Shown here in pieces: positions 10,628 to 23,013 of a stretch of 64,000 nt of DNA (position 1 is its first letter; the number at the start of each line of letters is the position of its first letter). The position numbers and the translations under genes were made by a program. Source of the stretch: Lepiota brunneoincarnata (taxonomy: Eukaryota > Basidiomycota > Agaricomycetes > Agaricales > Agaricaceae); the NCBI GenBank assembly GCA_023014365.1, contig JAEBUN010000021.1:186001-250000 (forward strand), in the 5' to 3' direction. The notes under the pieces are model-generated. The model had not been told where the DNA came from. It did no database searches and saw only the letters and a program-made list of their open reading frames with translations.

Positions 10628-12587
10628 CTATATATTGCGACTACGCTGCTCCTCGACAATGCTTTCTGTTTCGATGATGCTTCCTAGAGTCTCCCCTTCG
10701 GTCTCGTCATCCTCACGGCTCTCTGCCCGGTGGAACTGCAAAGATGGATATACATGTCGTGTAACCATACTTTCTGACAGCTCGCAGTTAGCCTCGAGGA
10801 GGTTGAGGATTAATCGTGTTCCCTTCATGCAATCAAGCATCAAAAAAGAGAGAACCGAGATGCGATAAGATGCATAAACACGCACCGTAAAATAATATGT
10901 AAAGGCGAGCCACCTGCAATACAAGCAGGCAGTGAGAAAAAATCGATTGAGGTAGTCATCGATGAGCTCACGGAGACCAATCAATACGAAGTGGATTAAT
11001 CAGCTTGTTAGTGGTCAACACAGTGACCAATTGTAGTACTATGAAAGCTTTTTCATCGGGATTAACGTCCGATCCCGGATAGTTAGTACCAGGAACACTC
11101 ACGCAATATCCTAGAGTGGTAGTTATGTCATTCAAATAGGGGTAATTTTATGGGTAACAAGTCGCTCACGGAATGAAGAACAAAGTACCGTCACGGTAGA
11201 AAACATAGATCATAGGAGTGAAATTCTTGATATGGGCAATTCGTTCGTGGGGAGTTGCTCCGGCGAGGCTAGTCTCTTTGTAGGTGTTCATAAACTTAAC
11301 AACCGTCAGGGAAACTTGAACGATTGTCAAGATGATCTGGGCTATGCTGGGATAGAGAGAGAAAAGATGGTGGTCAAGACGAGAGCTTGAAATGCTGTGG
11401 GCTTACCCGGAGGACAGTGCTGCAGCATACTGGATAGAGAGAAATTGGGAACCGTTCCTTAAAACGGCACAGCCCGTCAGAGGGAAACGATCGACAGCGA
11501 AATGCGAAACATAATAGTCCGTAATAAATATCGTAACAAGGTCGACCTATATTCAGGATATCAGCGTCAGCTCAACGCAAGGTCAATCCGGACAGAGTTA
11601 GCAGCATACATACCAAAAGCTGGGCTAAGGAGATAAGAATTCAGGAGTGACTCGGAGCTGATGAGATTTGAAGTATGGCCTACCGCCCGTGAATATGTAC
11701 AAAATTGCCGTCACTGGGATGGTGGTGATAAGGCTTGTGGTAAGAAGCTACAAAAGAGTTTCTCACCTTTACGATCTTGACGCCACAGTGCCCTGAGTCT
11801 GATGACAAACAAAATCTTCATCGTTGCTTGAAGAAACACCCCGAAAGTTCTAGCAGAAGGCTATCTCAATGGTTTAACGTTCTGGGATGGATACGCACTG
11901 ACATAGAATCTAGCCAAGTGGAGAAAATACACCTTGTCCGATGAAATGGCAGGTGGTCAACTCAAGAGAAATTTTATACAGCTCGAGGGAACATACCACT
12001 ACAATGGACATCAGGTCACAATAGGAGTTATAATATTTGTATTGGAATACACACCGATCTGGGCAGGGCGTAGTTTTGAGACGCTGGGGGTTTGTTGAGT
12101 GGGGATTGTCCAAGGGTAGATATATCTCGTTCTCACTATAAGCCACAATACTGGTTACACTGATTCAACTCCCGGCCTTAGATGAACGAGCAGACATACT
12201 TACATGAGGTGCAAAATGGTGCATATACGAATGGGGAAGTAAATGATTCTCATGAGTCGTGGCCCTCCCCTGGGAATGTTGAACCACTCAGCGGTCATGG
12301 AAACTGGACGGACGCATTGGAGCATACTGATAGATGAACTTGACCTGATTAGAGGAATTGTTAGCTCGGAAAAAAAGTGCCTAGGTCTTCTGATGCTCAC
12401 CTCTCGTGGTACTATACGCAGACTGTCGTAGGCGAACACGGTAACCGCTGCATCTGGTCAAGGAATTAGTAAGAGATTCTTGGGAGTAGCTGGGTGGGAA
12501 GGGTTCCATACACTGGATGTAGCTGGTCAGCTCCATACGGGAAACCTCTTCTAGGAAGGCTGATACTAGTTCTGGATCTTCTGCCAT
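10628..12587 (-). CDS. DUF6533-type multi-pass membrane protein, many short exons
   Basis: An exon chain can be read on the minus strand. Confident exons are 12512-12587 (ATG), 12401-12453, 12328-12344 and 12204-12269, all in phase; they encode YAAVTVFAYDSLRIVPRE and VKFIY, the signature of the DUF6533 N-terminus (a tyrosine-aspartate motif before the first membrane helix). Later segments include MKILFVIRLRALW near 11,770-11,830, SLTVVKFMNTYKETSLAG near 11,250-11,330, and a cytoplasmic C-terminal exon ending at a TAG at 10628 (GTRLILNLLEANCEL then a Glu-rich tail). By family it is an integral membrane protein of unknown function found in multicopy in Agaricomycetes. Middle exon borders are not fully resolved. 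Confidence 0.75.
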
Positions 12588-13905
12588 CTGAGCTAGCTTC
12601 TTGAGAGGAAGGAATTTGGGAGGCAGGCTATGTATTCTGAATTGTTCGCGTATATACTTGCCACCGTAGTCTTGTAGTGAACATACGGCATCAAATATGG
12701 GCCGAGGGCAACGTCTCTGATCATTAGCCAGCTTGTTGGTGTACGGATGGATTTATTCCCTTGCCTACGCCTCCGTCATATTCAAGGGCTGTGCCGGGGG
12801 TAACCAAAAAGCGATCAAAATTCCCACAGGATGCAGATATTGGGCGCTCGAGTGTACGCGCTAAGGCTCTGAGACGTAGAACCAGCATGCACTCGCTCCG
12901 AGTCATGGAACTAATCATGTTGTGCCAATTACAGACAGGTTTTTCCCTTGTGTCGCTTCGGTGTGGATCAAGATTTATCAGCCTTATCGTCTTGGAAATA
13001 TCAAGTCAAATTAGTACTGAATGCTCAATGCAGCCAATATTGTGAGACAATGGTTTGCTTCAAATGATACTTTGCGCTCACTCACTGCCGTCGAGTCACA
13101 CTGAAGAGCTAAAATAGCATGGGAATAGGAACTAGGCAGCGAGCTGGTTGATGGAAGCGGGCAGGAGAAATGAGCACAGCCACCAAATTTGCGTGCCGTT
13201 GATATCGATGATTGGTTGCACTCAACGGAACCAATGTTGTGCCATTTTAAAGTGGCAGTTACCATCAAACACAGAGCGCTGTTACTCCTTCTGAGGTCCT
13301 GAAATACCTTGCTTCTCCGAATGACCCCTGCATTCATTTGAATCATCGTCGTCCCCAGCTCACCATCTCGCTCTGGTACCCTATCTCTCACAGGGCGGGC
13401 CAGAAGGCTCTCAAACATTACATCTTCCTCCCTCGACGCCAGAAGGGAGAATCACGCTTGCCCAAAACCCCCTTTCTGTTCCCGAGACTTAGCACCGTTT
13501 CGCATGATCCCGAGTTGCCGACTTACAGAAACTTGTCACGGCGTGCAATCATATCAGATGTGAATTCTCATCAAGCTCGGATCTGTATCGTTTGCAAACT
13601 ATTCGCGTTCCGCGAGGTGCCTGAGGACATGTGTTTGCGCAAGCACCAATCAGACAGTCCTCACCGGTACAGCAGCCTGTGGGTGGAATTTCTATGTTGA
13701 GTGTGTTAAGAAATCGATGGGATGGCAAATGAGGCGCCGGTGCGAGGGGTGTTATCACAGGAGCCGGGAGGTGGTGAGACGGTCTGACGCACATTTGTTA
13801 CGGCAGCACCCATGCAATTGGCGGACTCGGAATCATCCTCTTTCTTCGGCCACCACACAATTCAAGTCCTTTCCGGCTTCTCCCTCTTCTTCCCTACCAA
13901 CAGAC
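12588..13905. other. Intergenic, no supported gene
   Basis: Several open frames exist on both strands but none shows a motif, a consistent codon phase or plausible exon partners. The region probably holds divergent promoters for the DUF6533 gene and the cryptic gene beginning near 13,910. Confidence 0.4.
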
Positions 13906-13909
13906 CTCC

Positions 13910-14746
13910 ATGGGTGCCTCTTGTGCCGGTAAATTCAATACTACAGGACTGCTGCGAATGTACAGTCTTATGTCTAAGCAATACGGGTTCGCAGGAATGT
14001 GGCTAGTATGGGCCTGGTATCGTTACCATTGCCAGCAAGATTCTCTGCGGAAACGTTTCCGTCGGCGTATTCAGCTGGATTGACGGAGCCATGGAGATGA
14101 GGGAGCAGGAGTTCAGGAAGCATGCCCAAGGCCAGCGATACGCGAAGGAGTTGTCGAATCGCTATGACGCTCTGCTCGAGTCCTCTTCCGCGCACGGTGC
14201 TGGCCAGAGGTAGAGGTCGGCTGCCTCTGCTATTGGGGTTCTGTTATTTTAGTCCTTGGTACGTCTTTCATTGCGCCCCTATCGACATGTGTACTTACCC
14301 GGCGCTAGTTTGTAGTTGAAGCAACCCTGGGGCCCCTCAGATTCGCAGTTATTAAACGATGAAGGAGGGATCCGGTGATGTGCAAGTGCTCCGTCATTAT
14401 CTTCACCCCGGTTCGCATCCCCCCCCCCCCCCCCCCCCGGCTTATCCGGTTCGTCAACTTCATTGAGAACGGGCGCCTCGTGTGGAAACACATCATATCC
14501 CTCCCCGTCGCGATTCCATCATCTTCTAGAGCTGCCCATCCTTATCGTCATCGGAGTCATGTTCAAGGTGAGCACACTACCGCCAGCTCAACGGTCCAGC
14601 GATTCTTGAGAATGCGGACGGTGCTCAGGTCGAGGATGCGATGGATATGGTTGTCATCCAGCCTTTTGCGACCGACTACAGGAATATTGTCGAGGATCTC
14701 GCATCTCAAATGTCAGCCAACCAGCGTTCAACAGAGGAGGCTTAGG
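13910..14746 (+). pseudogene. Cryptic or decayed gene, unidentified
   Basis: Two blocks look protein-coding but are not joined by a clean model. The first (about 14,005-14,208) reads VTIASKILCGNVSVGVFSWI and continues with a charged helix to a TAG. The second (about 14,587-14,746) reads GPAILENADGAQVEDAMDM and ends in STEEA and a TAG. A possible start is the ATG at 13,910 (MGASCA, then a GTAAAT donor). Between the blocks lie stops and a 20-bp poly-C run. I recognise no family. It is either a multi-exon gene I could not splice or a relic. Confidence 0.35.
14419..14438 (+). repeat. Homopolymer run of 20 C
   Basis: Twenty consecutive C residues in the cryptic gene region. Such runs are unstable and prone to sequencing error, so reading frames crossing it are unreliable. 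Confidence 0.9.
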
Positions 14747-14819
14747 CCCCTGTCATTGTGCTTCGCGTTGACCGTTGCAAGTGTCACGACCGGTGGATGA
14801 ATTTGTTGTTCACACATAC

Positions 14820-15560
14820 CTTGCTACTCTCACTGGGCTGGACTTCATATAAAAAGGAGATCTCGACGAGGGAGGGAGTTTGGACAGCGGAGGAAAGGTG
14901 TCAGAAGTGCCGGTGTCATTTCCCTTGCTGCGTAGGAGAAAGTGCAGTATGAGACTGATATCAGTGTACACGTTCCGTGACTCGTTCCCAGATCAATCTC
15001 AGGTCGGCAAAGAGCAGGAAATACCCCGAGGAGCAACTACCCACGTTTTGGGTCTCGATAAAAAACGGATTCTGCCATGTATCCCCCGACGAGCGCGTTG
15101 ATTGCTATCGGTCCGGTCGTATGCCCCGTGCTCAGAGGTAATGACTCCCATCTGCTCGTTCCTCCTTTCTGAGGTTTTGCTTGATACTATTCCTCTGGGC
15201 GTATGGTCGTGCGGTTGGTTATGTATTCGAGACGGGGATGAGGGTGGATTGAAGGTGCGATGCACAACGCTTAGTACGGGCTTACTTATGTGGAAGAAAT
15301 ATTACTCCATGTAGGCGCAGTGCTTGTGGCAGCGAAACGGCGAACCTGTTCGCTAATGATGGAGGTGTTGAACTTGGCGGTGTTCTCTGCTACCACTGGT
15401 AGCCCGTTGACGTCTTTCGGTGAGTACCTCCTCTGAATCTCCTGAGGATAAATAATTGACCGGTACTTTGCACAGCTGAGAGGCTTGCTAGGGTCCGTGC
15501 AAACAACATATGACCCTACGACCCTCACGGGTGTTTTGTGTCTGACTCTGAGTTGACCAA
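14820..15560 (+). pseudogene. Family X relic 2 (unidentified two-exon gene)
   Basis: The region 15,200-15,530 aligns with relics at 19,480-19,760 and 35,960-36,290. The best block reads MMEVLNLAVFSATTG before a GTGAGT donor at 15,420; the intron ends at 15,475, and the next exon begins AERLARV. The same exon-intron border is present in all three copies. Upstream, stops interrupt a stretch that reads WTSYKKEIS. No known domain is recognised. The 5' fragment of an F-box relic follows directly, at 15,590. Confidence 0.55.
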
Positions 15561-15589
15561 GTGCTGTCTCCCTTGTATTGTCATTTAGG

Positions 15590-15890
15590 CACGTTAGCGC
15601 TACTTTCCTGATCGCTGATGTCCGTCGCATTGGATGCACTTTAGATAGAGGTGAGGTAATGGAACATGTGTGCAGATCGTCAGTTCCTTCGCATCCTCTG
15701 AGGGAGATGCATATTTTAAGCAGGTGGACAACACTAGTAACCAGGCTTTAGAAGGGACTTGGTGAGTTCCTTGCTCTTCGCACTACTCTCCTAACTGATT
15801 AAAACATCCATAGGAGTTACAAAGACAAATCGAGGACGATCGGTCCTTTCCCGTGCGTGGGAATATCTGGGTTCCAAAATCTTCTCCCGA
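15590..15890 (+). pseudogene. F-box family relic (5' part)
   Basis: The segment aligns with exon 1 and the start of exon 2 of the plus-strand F-box family. Recognisable are the equivalents of ALLSRSLT...ALDALW, then VSSFASSEGDAYF, a TGG followed by a GTGAGT donor near 15,761, an acceptor ending CCATAG, and ELQRQIEDDRS. Frame breaks occur around 15,640. Similarity fades after about 15,880. It lies upstream of the better-preserved copy at 16,720. Confidence 0.65.
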
Positions 15891-16719
15891 GTCCAAGGGG
15901 TATCAAACGGGGTGTGTCAGAGGTAGCAAACCTCCTATCGTATGCCGAAATAACCATCTGCAGATCAACTATTAGATTACACCCAGTGAGTGCTGCTTCA
16001 AGCAGCCGTGGTTCTGGTTGTTTTGCAATATATGCTCTAGTTTCATAGGACGACCACAAAGTGTTATAACGGGGTGAGATAGCTCTTTATAGAGATATCT
16101 TGTGGATGCTCGAACCGTCGTGGTCGTGTGATTTGGGCATCTGGACACCTCTTTTACTACCACACCTACTGGCCTGGCTCTGTCCTGCATCTCCTTTTAA
16201 ATAGTGAGGCTTGAATCCTTACCCACGGTCCACATGCCCGCTCTGCTGCTGCGTAAAACCGGTACCTGCCTATGGCAGAGGCGAAGGGGGCTAGGACCGT
16301 AGATGAGGCTATGTGACATCCGATAAGTACAGGGGCATGAGCTTGGACTTGCAAAAGGTAACAGGATAAGCAGTCTAGACCTACGTAGTGCACTGGATAT
16401 GTGGTTGCATTGACGCATCTCGTAGCTTCGTCATCTTACTCGCGTTGGCCAGACGGGGTCTTTTGTATATAAACGCTCTGCAGCTCCAATCCCACCCGTT
16501 GCCACATTCGTCCTCAATCTTACAAACTCCTTCATAAGACCTACTCTTTAATCTCAGTACTCTACCCGAATCCCTATCTAGCTCATTTTCCCGCGGACTC
16601 CAGAAGGCACAGCAAGGGTCAAAGCACTGACCCTGGATGTACTGTACAGTGGCGCGCGCCTACGAACGCGTACTCATACAAACACGGTCATCCCGCTCCT
16701 CAAAATATCTTCTACCTCA

Positions 16720-18421
16720 ATGTCCCTGAGCCAGGCTCATTGCGACGTCTGGCATGAAGTGCTGGATTATTTCCGATATGACATCAGAACCGATGGTGAC
16801 GAGGACGTAAGGAGGAGAAGGCAGATCATTCTCAATGTGGCGCTCCTTTCCCGTTCGTTGACAGCTGCCGCACTGGACATATTTTGGGCGGGAATGAGTT
16901 CATTGGAACCTGTAGTGAATGTTATAAATTCCTTCGCATCCGCTGAGGAAGATATGTTTCTCGAACGAGTGGGGGTTGTTGATGGCGAAAATACAGAGTG
17001 TCATTGGGTAAGTTTTATTGCTCTTTGATCGATTTTTTCTAGCTGATAGAACTTCATAGGAGCTGCTGAGGCCAATTGAAGACAACGCAGTGCGTTCACG
17101 TGTGCAAGAATATCTGGGTCGAGTACGAAAGTTCCGCGTTGACGATGTAGACACAGCGGACACTTCTCTATGGCTCATACTCACTGCGTGCTTCGAACGT
17201 AACGGGTCTCTCCTTCCCAATTTGCGGGAGCTCCACTTAAACTGGATAGAGGCATCCTTTCCTCGTGTCGCCGGCCTTACCCCCATCCTATCCCCTGCAC
17301 TGACGACTCTCACGGTAGACCATGGGTCCTCTGACGTTACCCCGGCACTGATGCTATTCAAGCTACTCAAATCCCGGGGGTGTCCATTGGAGGAAATTGA
17401 TTATTTGGGACTTTGCTCACCAGACCTCCTCTACACCTTGATGTTTTTCAAGGACTTGAAATTTTTATATTTAACTCACGAGGAAGTCCCTCTACGATGG
17501 GAATGCTCCACCATCCACCCCTCCACAGTCCTGGCACAATTTACTTCCCTGCGCAGCCTCTAGATTGATCTCAGAATCTTTCCGAGGCGTGGAGCGACGA
17601 TGCCATCTACTCCGGTTCACCACACCGCTCTGGAAGCTCTGTACCTCGCAGGAGACGCTGCGGAGTTGCAGGACTTTCTGCTAGATCGAGTCACATCACC
17701 TTTCCTTCAGACTCTATCATTAGAGGTTTGCGGGGGGGAAGGTCTGTCGTGGAAAATTCTGTGCGAGCGAGCAGGTTCAAGCTTCCCCCACCTTCGCTCT
17801 TTCATTCTTAAATCAATCGACTCTGAGGATGTTCCTCCGTTGTCAATGCAGGATCTCCGTGCAATCCTTCGAAAGCCGCTTAGGGAGTTCCGGTTAAAGT
17901 TTGTACCCCACCGGTTGACTGCAAACGATATCGTTGCGATGTTGAGGATGTTGCCGAATCTCCATGCTCTGTCAATTCTTCATAGTCCTTCAGGGGATGG
18001 ACAGGACGGACAAGAAGAACAGGAAGGGGAAGGAGGGCAAGCAGGGCAGGAGGGGCAGGAAGGGCAGGAGGAGACAGAAGACCAAGCAGCTTTCGACGCT
18101 TCCGTTCTGGTATCCCTGTCCCAGCAGCCCTACTTGTGCAACCTCATCCTTCAGCTGGACTTCAGTGCCCTTCTTACTCCACTCCCTACCACTGGGCCTC
18201 CATCGAGAAGCAGGTTAGAAGAGCTCTTCATCTATAATCCTAGACACTTTCCTGCGACCCTAGAGGGGAGAATAATGCTAGCCCAAAACCTTCTTATCCT
18301 ATTCCCAAGACTGAGGACTGTCTTATATGATTCAGGGGAAGATGATGGAATTGCGGATCTAAATAAACTTGTTGTGGCACTCAATAGTAGAGTTGCGATC
18401 TGTCACTTCAGTCAAATGTAA
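16720..18421 (+). pseudogene. F-box/LRR-like family member, single nonsense codon
   Basis: Exon 1 is 16720-17007 (96 codons, MSLSQAHCDVWHEVLDYFRY), intron 17008-17059 is GT-AG, exon 2 is 17060-18421. The N-terminal block has the F-box-like pattern DxWxEVLxYF...ALLSRSLTAAALDIFW; the rest is a leucine-rich region without regular LRR spacing. Only one lesion is seen, a TAG at 17561-17563 (after TSLRSL) where the intact paralogue has a Lys codon; the frame continues to the normal end (FSQM). Exon 2 also contains an expanded Gln/Gly/Glu tract. If the stop is real the product is cut to about 263 aa and keeps the F-box end. By family, F-box proteins recruit substrates to SCF ubiquitin ligases. Confidence 0.85.
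17997..18082 (+). repeat. In-frame GGGCAGGA-type minisatellite inside an F-box gene
   Basis: Imperfect repeats of GGGCAGGAG or GGACAAGAA encode a run of Gln, Glu and Gly residues such as QAGQEGQEGQEE. The intact paralogue at 32,244-33,894 has only a short GGQDGGSEE here, so the tract is a copy-specific expansion that keeps the frame. Confidence 0.85.
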
Positions 18422-18879
18422 AAGGCTTGAGTCGCAATGTATATTTCTTTGCAACCTTTCCCACATCCTGATCGGAGGTTTGAGGTACCTGAGAAGGGCC
18501 TCGTAAGTGCAGATCGTGCCAGACTTGTCAGATATGCGGGTGGGGATTTGGTAGCGGGAACGTTTGAGTTGGCGATGGCGGCAAATGAACTGACCAGTTT
18601 CTCCTTGTACGGTCATGTGATTTAGGCAATCACCGATCATCAACCTCTGCTCTAATGAATGGGTTTTACCCGGCCTCCTGTTGTCCTTTCTCTCGCGCAG
18701 AAATTTGGCTACTCAGGCTTCCCTTACGGGTGGTACCAGGTTCCACTCCTCCATGTCATCGCTGCTAGGATCAGGTCAAGCCTACACACCGTTAACGTAC
18801 CAACTGAAGGCTTGTAACCCGAACTTCAGGCCTTCAAGCTTCAGGTCTTGTTTGAGCTCTTCTATCAAGACATTTCCCA

Positions 18880-19770
18880 TTCTCACCGTGCTATGTCCGC
18901 TATCCGGTGCACTGAAGCCACCTTCCCCCGTTGCCTTGCCCAAATCCTTGAAGGCAGTCATTGTATTCGGGATGCCTGCAGAAGATGTATGCGTCTACTT
19001 CGAGAGATCTTGGAATAAAGGACACGGTGAGTCATAGTTGACTCGTTGAATATGCTAGTACTAACAATTACTTTCCACTCAAACATAGCAGATCCGAATC
19101 CCGCCCTTTGCTACGATGTCTGTTTCGATCTTCCTGAGGCAATCCACTTGGATTTCTCATGAAATTTTATTTCGATGCGGCTGAGGGATTTATTCCGAAG
19201 AAAGCCTATGCAACCCGATGCTGAGACAAGGAGGACGAGGCAAAGAGGGGAGAAGGCAGAGGGGAGGTCGATGAGCAGAGGCTTGAGCGCTACTACCCTC
19301 TTGCGTTCGGTCACCGGATGTTCGATGTTGTCACGAATACCACGCTCGCAAATGTCTGCCAGTCAGCATTCGACGAAGGAGCTGCAGACAATCTACTACT
19401 GCTGCTTGCCTTGGCCACCCCTTGGGCCCGTTAGTGCCCACCTATTGCGAAGGATGCCGAACGTGGGTCGTTTGCGCGATCGAGACGGTCACGGAGACCT
19501 GGTGGATTGGGGGTGGGACGCTTTGCGTTGCGAATAGGCTTATTTGTGCTGCAGGGGCGGTGTTGTGCGGTGCTTGTTGCGGGAGAGACATGGAGGTATT
19601 GAACTTGGCGGTGTTTTTCTCTATTGTTGGCAGCTAACTGATAGTGAGTACCTCTTCTAAAGATTTATCTGGCGGCCAATCGCTGATGAGATGTTCTGTA
19701 CAGCCACGAGAATTGCCAAGCAGGTCAAGTTATGCGTTGCAACTCTGGTGAACTCTGAGGCGAGCCACGT
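18880..19770 (+). pseudogene. Family X relic 1 (longest copy)
   Basis: Coding-like blocks run in order: LKAVIVFGMPAEDVCVYFER near 18,950, a textbook intron (GTGAGT, a TACTAAC branch site, CATAG) at about 19,026-19,087, then ALCYDVCFDLPEAI, FYFDAAEGFIPKKAYA, YYPLAFGHRMFDVVTN, CQSAFDEGAADNLLLLLA and finally MEVLNLAVFFSIVG before a GTGAGT donor at 19,644 with its acceptor at 19,703. In-frame stops and frameshifts separate several blocks. No known domain is recognised, but the order shows a real former gene. It sits directly downstream of the F-box copy that ends at 18,421. Confidence 0.6.
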
Positions 19771-20064
19771 GCCAGACTCCGGGGCTGCGTCCCTTCTACC
19801 TATTCCACGCGTCCAAATAAACTCGTCTCAGAGCGAGTGTATTGCCCCCATTTGTGCCTCGGGTTCGGGCCAGTAGACCGCCGTAGGGTTCCTGCCACGG
19901 CTATATAAACCCCTTGAAGGTGCAACTGCTTCTCGGCGAAATCAATGCTGCCGCCCACGGCAAGTCCCAATAACTTGTACCACTTCCCTTAAACCACCCA
20001 ATTCCACATCCTAACGCTAGAGACTTATGAAAGTCGTGGCTTATCGTAGAAAATATCATTATGT

Positions 20065-20245
20065 GGACGAGCAATTTCAAATTTCCCGCGCTTCCGGTCT
20101 TTCGCTACTTATCGACACGTCCCGGGGTTAATGCAAGATCTCCTCACAATCCTCCGTTAAACCACTGACGCAGTTTTTATGCCCGTTTTATCACAGATAA
20201 TCTCACCACAATGTTGAAGAAGTTGCCGACTCCGAGTCACCCTGT
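20065..20245 (+). pseudogene. F-box family relic, short fragment
   Basis: The stretch aligns with the middle of exon 2 of the family, from the SSFPxLRSF block through DLLTILR to LTTMLKKLPT, with stops and indels. It compares best with 40,200-40,380. Confidence 0.5.
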
Positions 20246-20429
20246 TCCTAAGTTCATACGGAAGGATGATATGCTTGTTGCCGACCTGCAGACATTTATT
20301 ACGTGGCTGAAAGTTAGAACTTCTGCCTGCTGCTCAAGCCATGAAATGCCGTGGATAATCAAGAGAACCGCCAAGTCGGTAAAGATTGGTAGAGGGTTCG
20401 GAGGTAAGGTATCATCCTAGGCCTCTGAC

Positions 20430-21387
20430 GAACCTTTCGACAAGAAACACGTTAAATTCTCGGTGATGTCGGGTTTTTAGCCTCTGACTTAAACTCAAAC
20501 TCCAGTCCTATCAAGGGGCGCAAAATTGAATATGCCGCAGACAGTTTTTTCAGTTGTAACCTAGGTCGTGAAGAGTAATTAACCCTTTTAAACACGAAAT
20601 AAATGCGAGCACGATCGAGTCCAACAATCGTTAGGCTTCAAGACCGACCAGCAGTGTCCACAGAGTCAAAGCGATGCAAGAACGAGGTGAAACGAGCAGT
20701 GATTTCGAGAAAATGAGGCAGACAAATTTTTTTTTTTAGAAGAGTTTTAAAGTTGAGAGTTAATGAGAGCGATTTTAGACGAGCTAGAGTGCAAAGGATG
20801 GACAGTAAATTGACTGACTCCCAACTACAGATTGTATAGACCTTAAATACGAAAGAAATATTGATTTTTGATGAATATTTCGGAGTAGGAAGAAGATAAA
20901 AGAAGCAATCTCAAAAGCAAAAGTAAAGTACAGTAAGACAGCCTAAAACAAACACAAGATGGAGAGAGGGATAAGAGAAGGAAATAGATTCATGGTACAA
21001 CGAGATGAGATAGGAATGAAGAATTAAACATAAACTTTGAAACTGGAAGGTTGAAAAGAGGGAGGAATGGAGATGGATAGATACTGAGTCCAAGATACGG
21101 ATGGGTAGCTCGACGACAGGCACTCCAAACATCATTAGTGGTCCAGTTAATTAAGATCACAAGAGATTGACGAGAGGTTGCCGTTTTCATGGGCAACCGA
21201 ACTCACAATCTCTACAGTCGCCTGACGATGGTACGATGGTACCCTATCCGCGCGCGTCCTCAAATAGCAGAGAGGAGTGCTGTCGTTTACTGCGTAGGCT
21301 CTACTACTCCCTTCAACGAGAGTAGTTACTACGCCCCCGTCGCAAAGATCCCCCACTTGCTCACCCCACAACACTCATAAATCGCCT
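20430..21387. other. Purine-rich non-coding DNA, possible repeat remnant
   Basis: No gene is seen. The plus strand is A/G-rich between 20,740 and 21,090, with a T9-T10 run near 20,730. Composition changes abruptly near 21,180. It could be the remains of a retroelement, but I found neither termini nor a target duplication. Confidence 0.35.
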
Positions 21388-23013
21388 ATGGACCAACAGA
21401 CGTTTCCTACGATGTGTCTGAATCACGACATCTAGCGTGAGATCCTCGAGTATGCTCGAGATGATACTACCGACCCCTCCGGGGATACATGCAAGCGACA
21501 GATGGATGTCCTCAGTATAGCACTCTCCTCTCGATTGCTGACATCCGCTGCTCTGGATGTACTTTGGAGGGAGATGGAATCATAGCTACCTGTGGTACAG
21601 GTTGTCAACTCCTTCACATTTTCTGAGGAAGAGGCATACTTTGTAATGGTGGAGGATGCTGACGACCAAAGCACCGGGTGCTCATGGGCAAGCTTTCTTG
21701 TTCTTGGCGTCTTCTCAGCTGACTAGAGCTGTCTACAGCAACTGCAAAGACCGATTGAAGACGACAGAGTATGGTCCCGCGCACAAGAATATCTGGGCCG
21801 AGTACGACATTTCTGTGTTGATGACCGGTTGGATCCAACGGAAAGTTCCCTATGGCCCATCCTCGCCGCGTGTTTCGGACACAAAGCCCTTCTCCTTCCC
21901 AATTTGCGGAGGCTCGAATTATTCCTGGTGGAGAAGCCCTTCCCTCCATTGCCCCATCTCATTCCCCTCCTCTCCCCTACATTAACAACTCTTGTGCTAT
22001 CTTACGAGTCACCCAGCGTTGGCCCAGCCCCGATGGTGCTCAAACGGCTCAAGTCCCATGGGTGTAGATTGAAGAGATTTAGTCACTCTGGATGTTCCTC
22101 GCCAGATCTCCTCCTTAGCTTTATCGCGGTCAAGAATTTGGAGAATTTGGTTATATTCCGCAGGAGAAACCACCCCGTCATACGAGAGAGCTCGGTTTCT
22201 ATTTCTGATATCCTGGGGCAGCTCGCTTCCCTGAGCACACTCATGATTGATCTCAGAATTTTTCGGAGGCACAGAACGGCGCTATCTCCACCAGCTCATT
22301 GTCCCTCTCTGGGATCCCTAAACCTCACAGGAGATGCCGACGACTTGCAGGCCTTCCTTATAAATCAGCCTGTGTCGTCCGCTATCCACACTCTGACGCT
22401 AGACATATGCGAGAATTATCATCTATCGTGGGAAATTCTGAGCAACCGAGTTGCATCAAGTTTCCCTAACCTCCCTTCTTTCAATGTTGTGCTTCGGACG
22501 AGCCTTGGGTGGGGTCCGCCGTTGCTATATCAAGACCTCCTTTCGATCCTCACGAAACAACTAACGGTGCTTTGCTTGCAGTGCGTATTCCACCAATTGA
22601 CCACAAGTGATCTCTCTACGATGTTGAAATTGCTACCGCACCTTCACACGTTACGGATCATCGATTTCCCAGGATATCAGTACCCACCGTTTGGCGCTTC
22701 GGTTTTGGTACCTCTATCCTAACACCCTTATTTGCGCAGCCTCATGCTTCGCTGAAACTTCAGTGACCTTCTCACTCCATTACCTGACGACGGACCCCCA
22801 CCACGGAGCATGCTGAAGAAACTTTTCATGACCGGCTTTGAAGGTTCTCCTGCCAAGCCGAAAAAGAGGGCAGTGCTCGCTCAAAATATTCTCGCCTTGT
22901 TCCCGGGGCTGGGGGCGATCGATTGCTTTCCAAAGGAGCTGAGTACAACTGTCACCCTGCAGGACTTTATTGAAGCTATTGGGGGGAAAGTCGGTTACTG
23001 TTACTTCACCTAG
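21388..23013 (+). pseudogene. F-box/LRR-like family member with several stops
   Basis: The start is an ATG at 21388 (MDQQTFPTMCLNHDI), and the frame then hits a TAG where other copies have the Trp of DIW. Another TAG falls in the ES-LPVV block. The intron begins GCAAGC after TGG, as in the copy at 27,218. A long open piece covers 21,829-22,722 (MDPTESSLWPILAACFG... VLVPLS), ended by a TAA in place of a Gln codon; a TGA near 22,755 follows, then an open tail to 23,013. The 5' exon is too damaged to give a protein. Confidence 0.85.
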
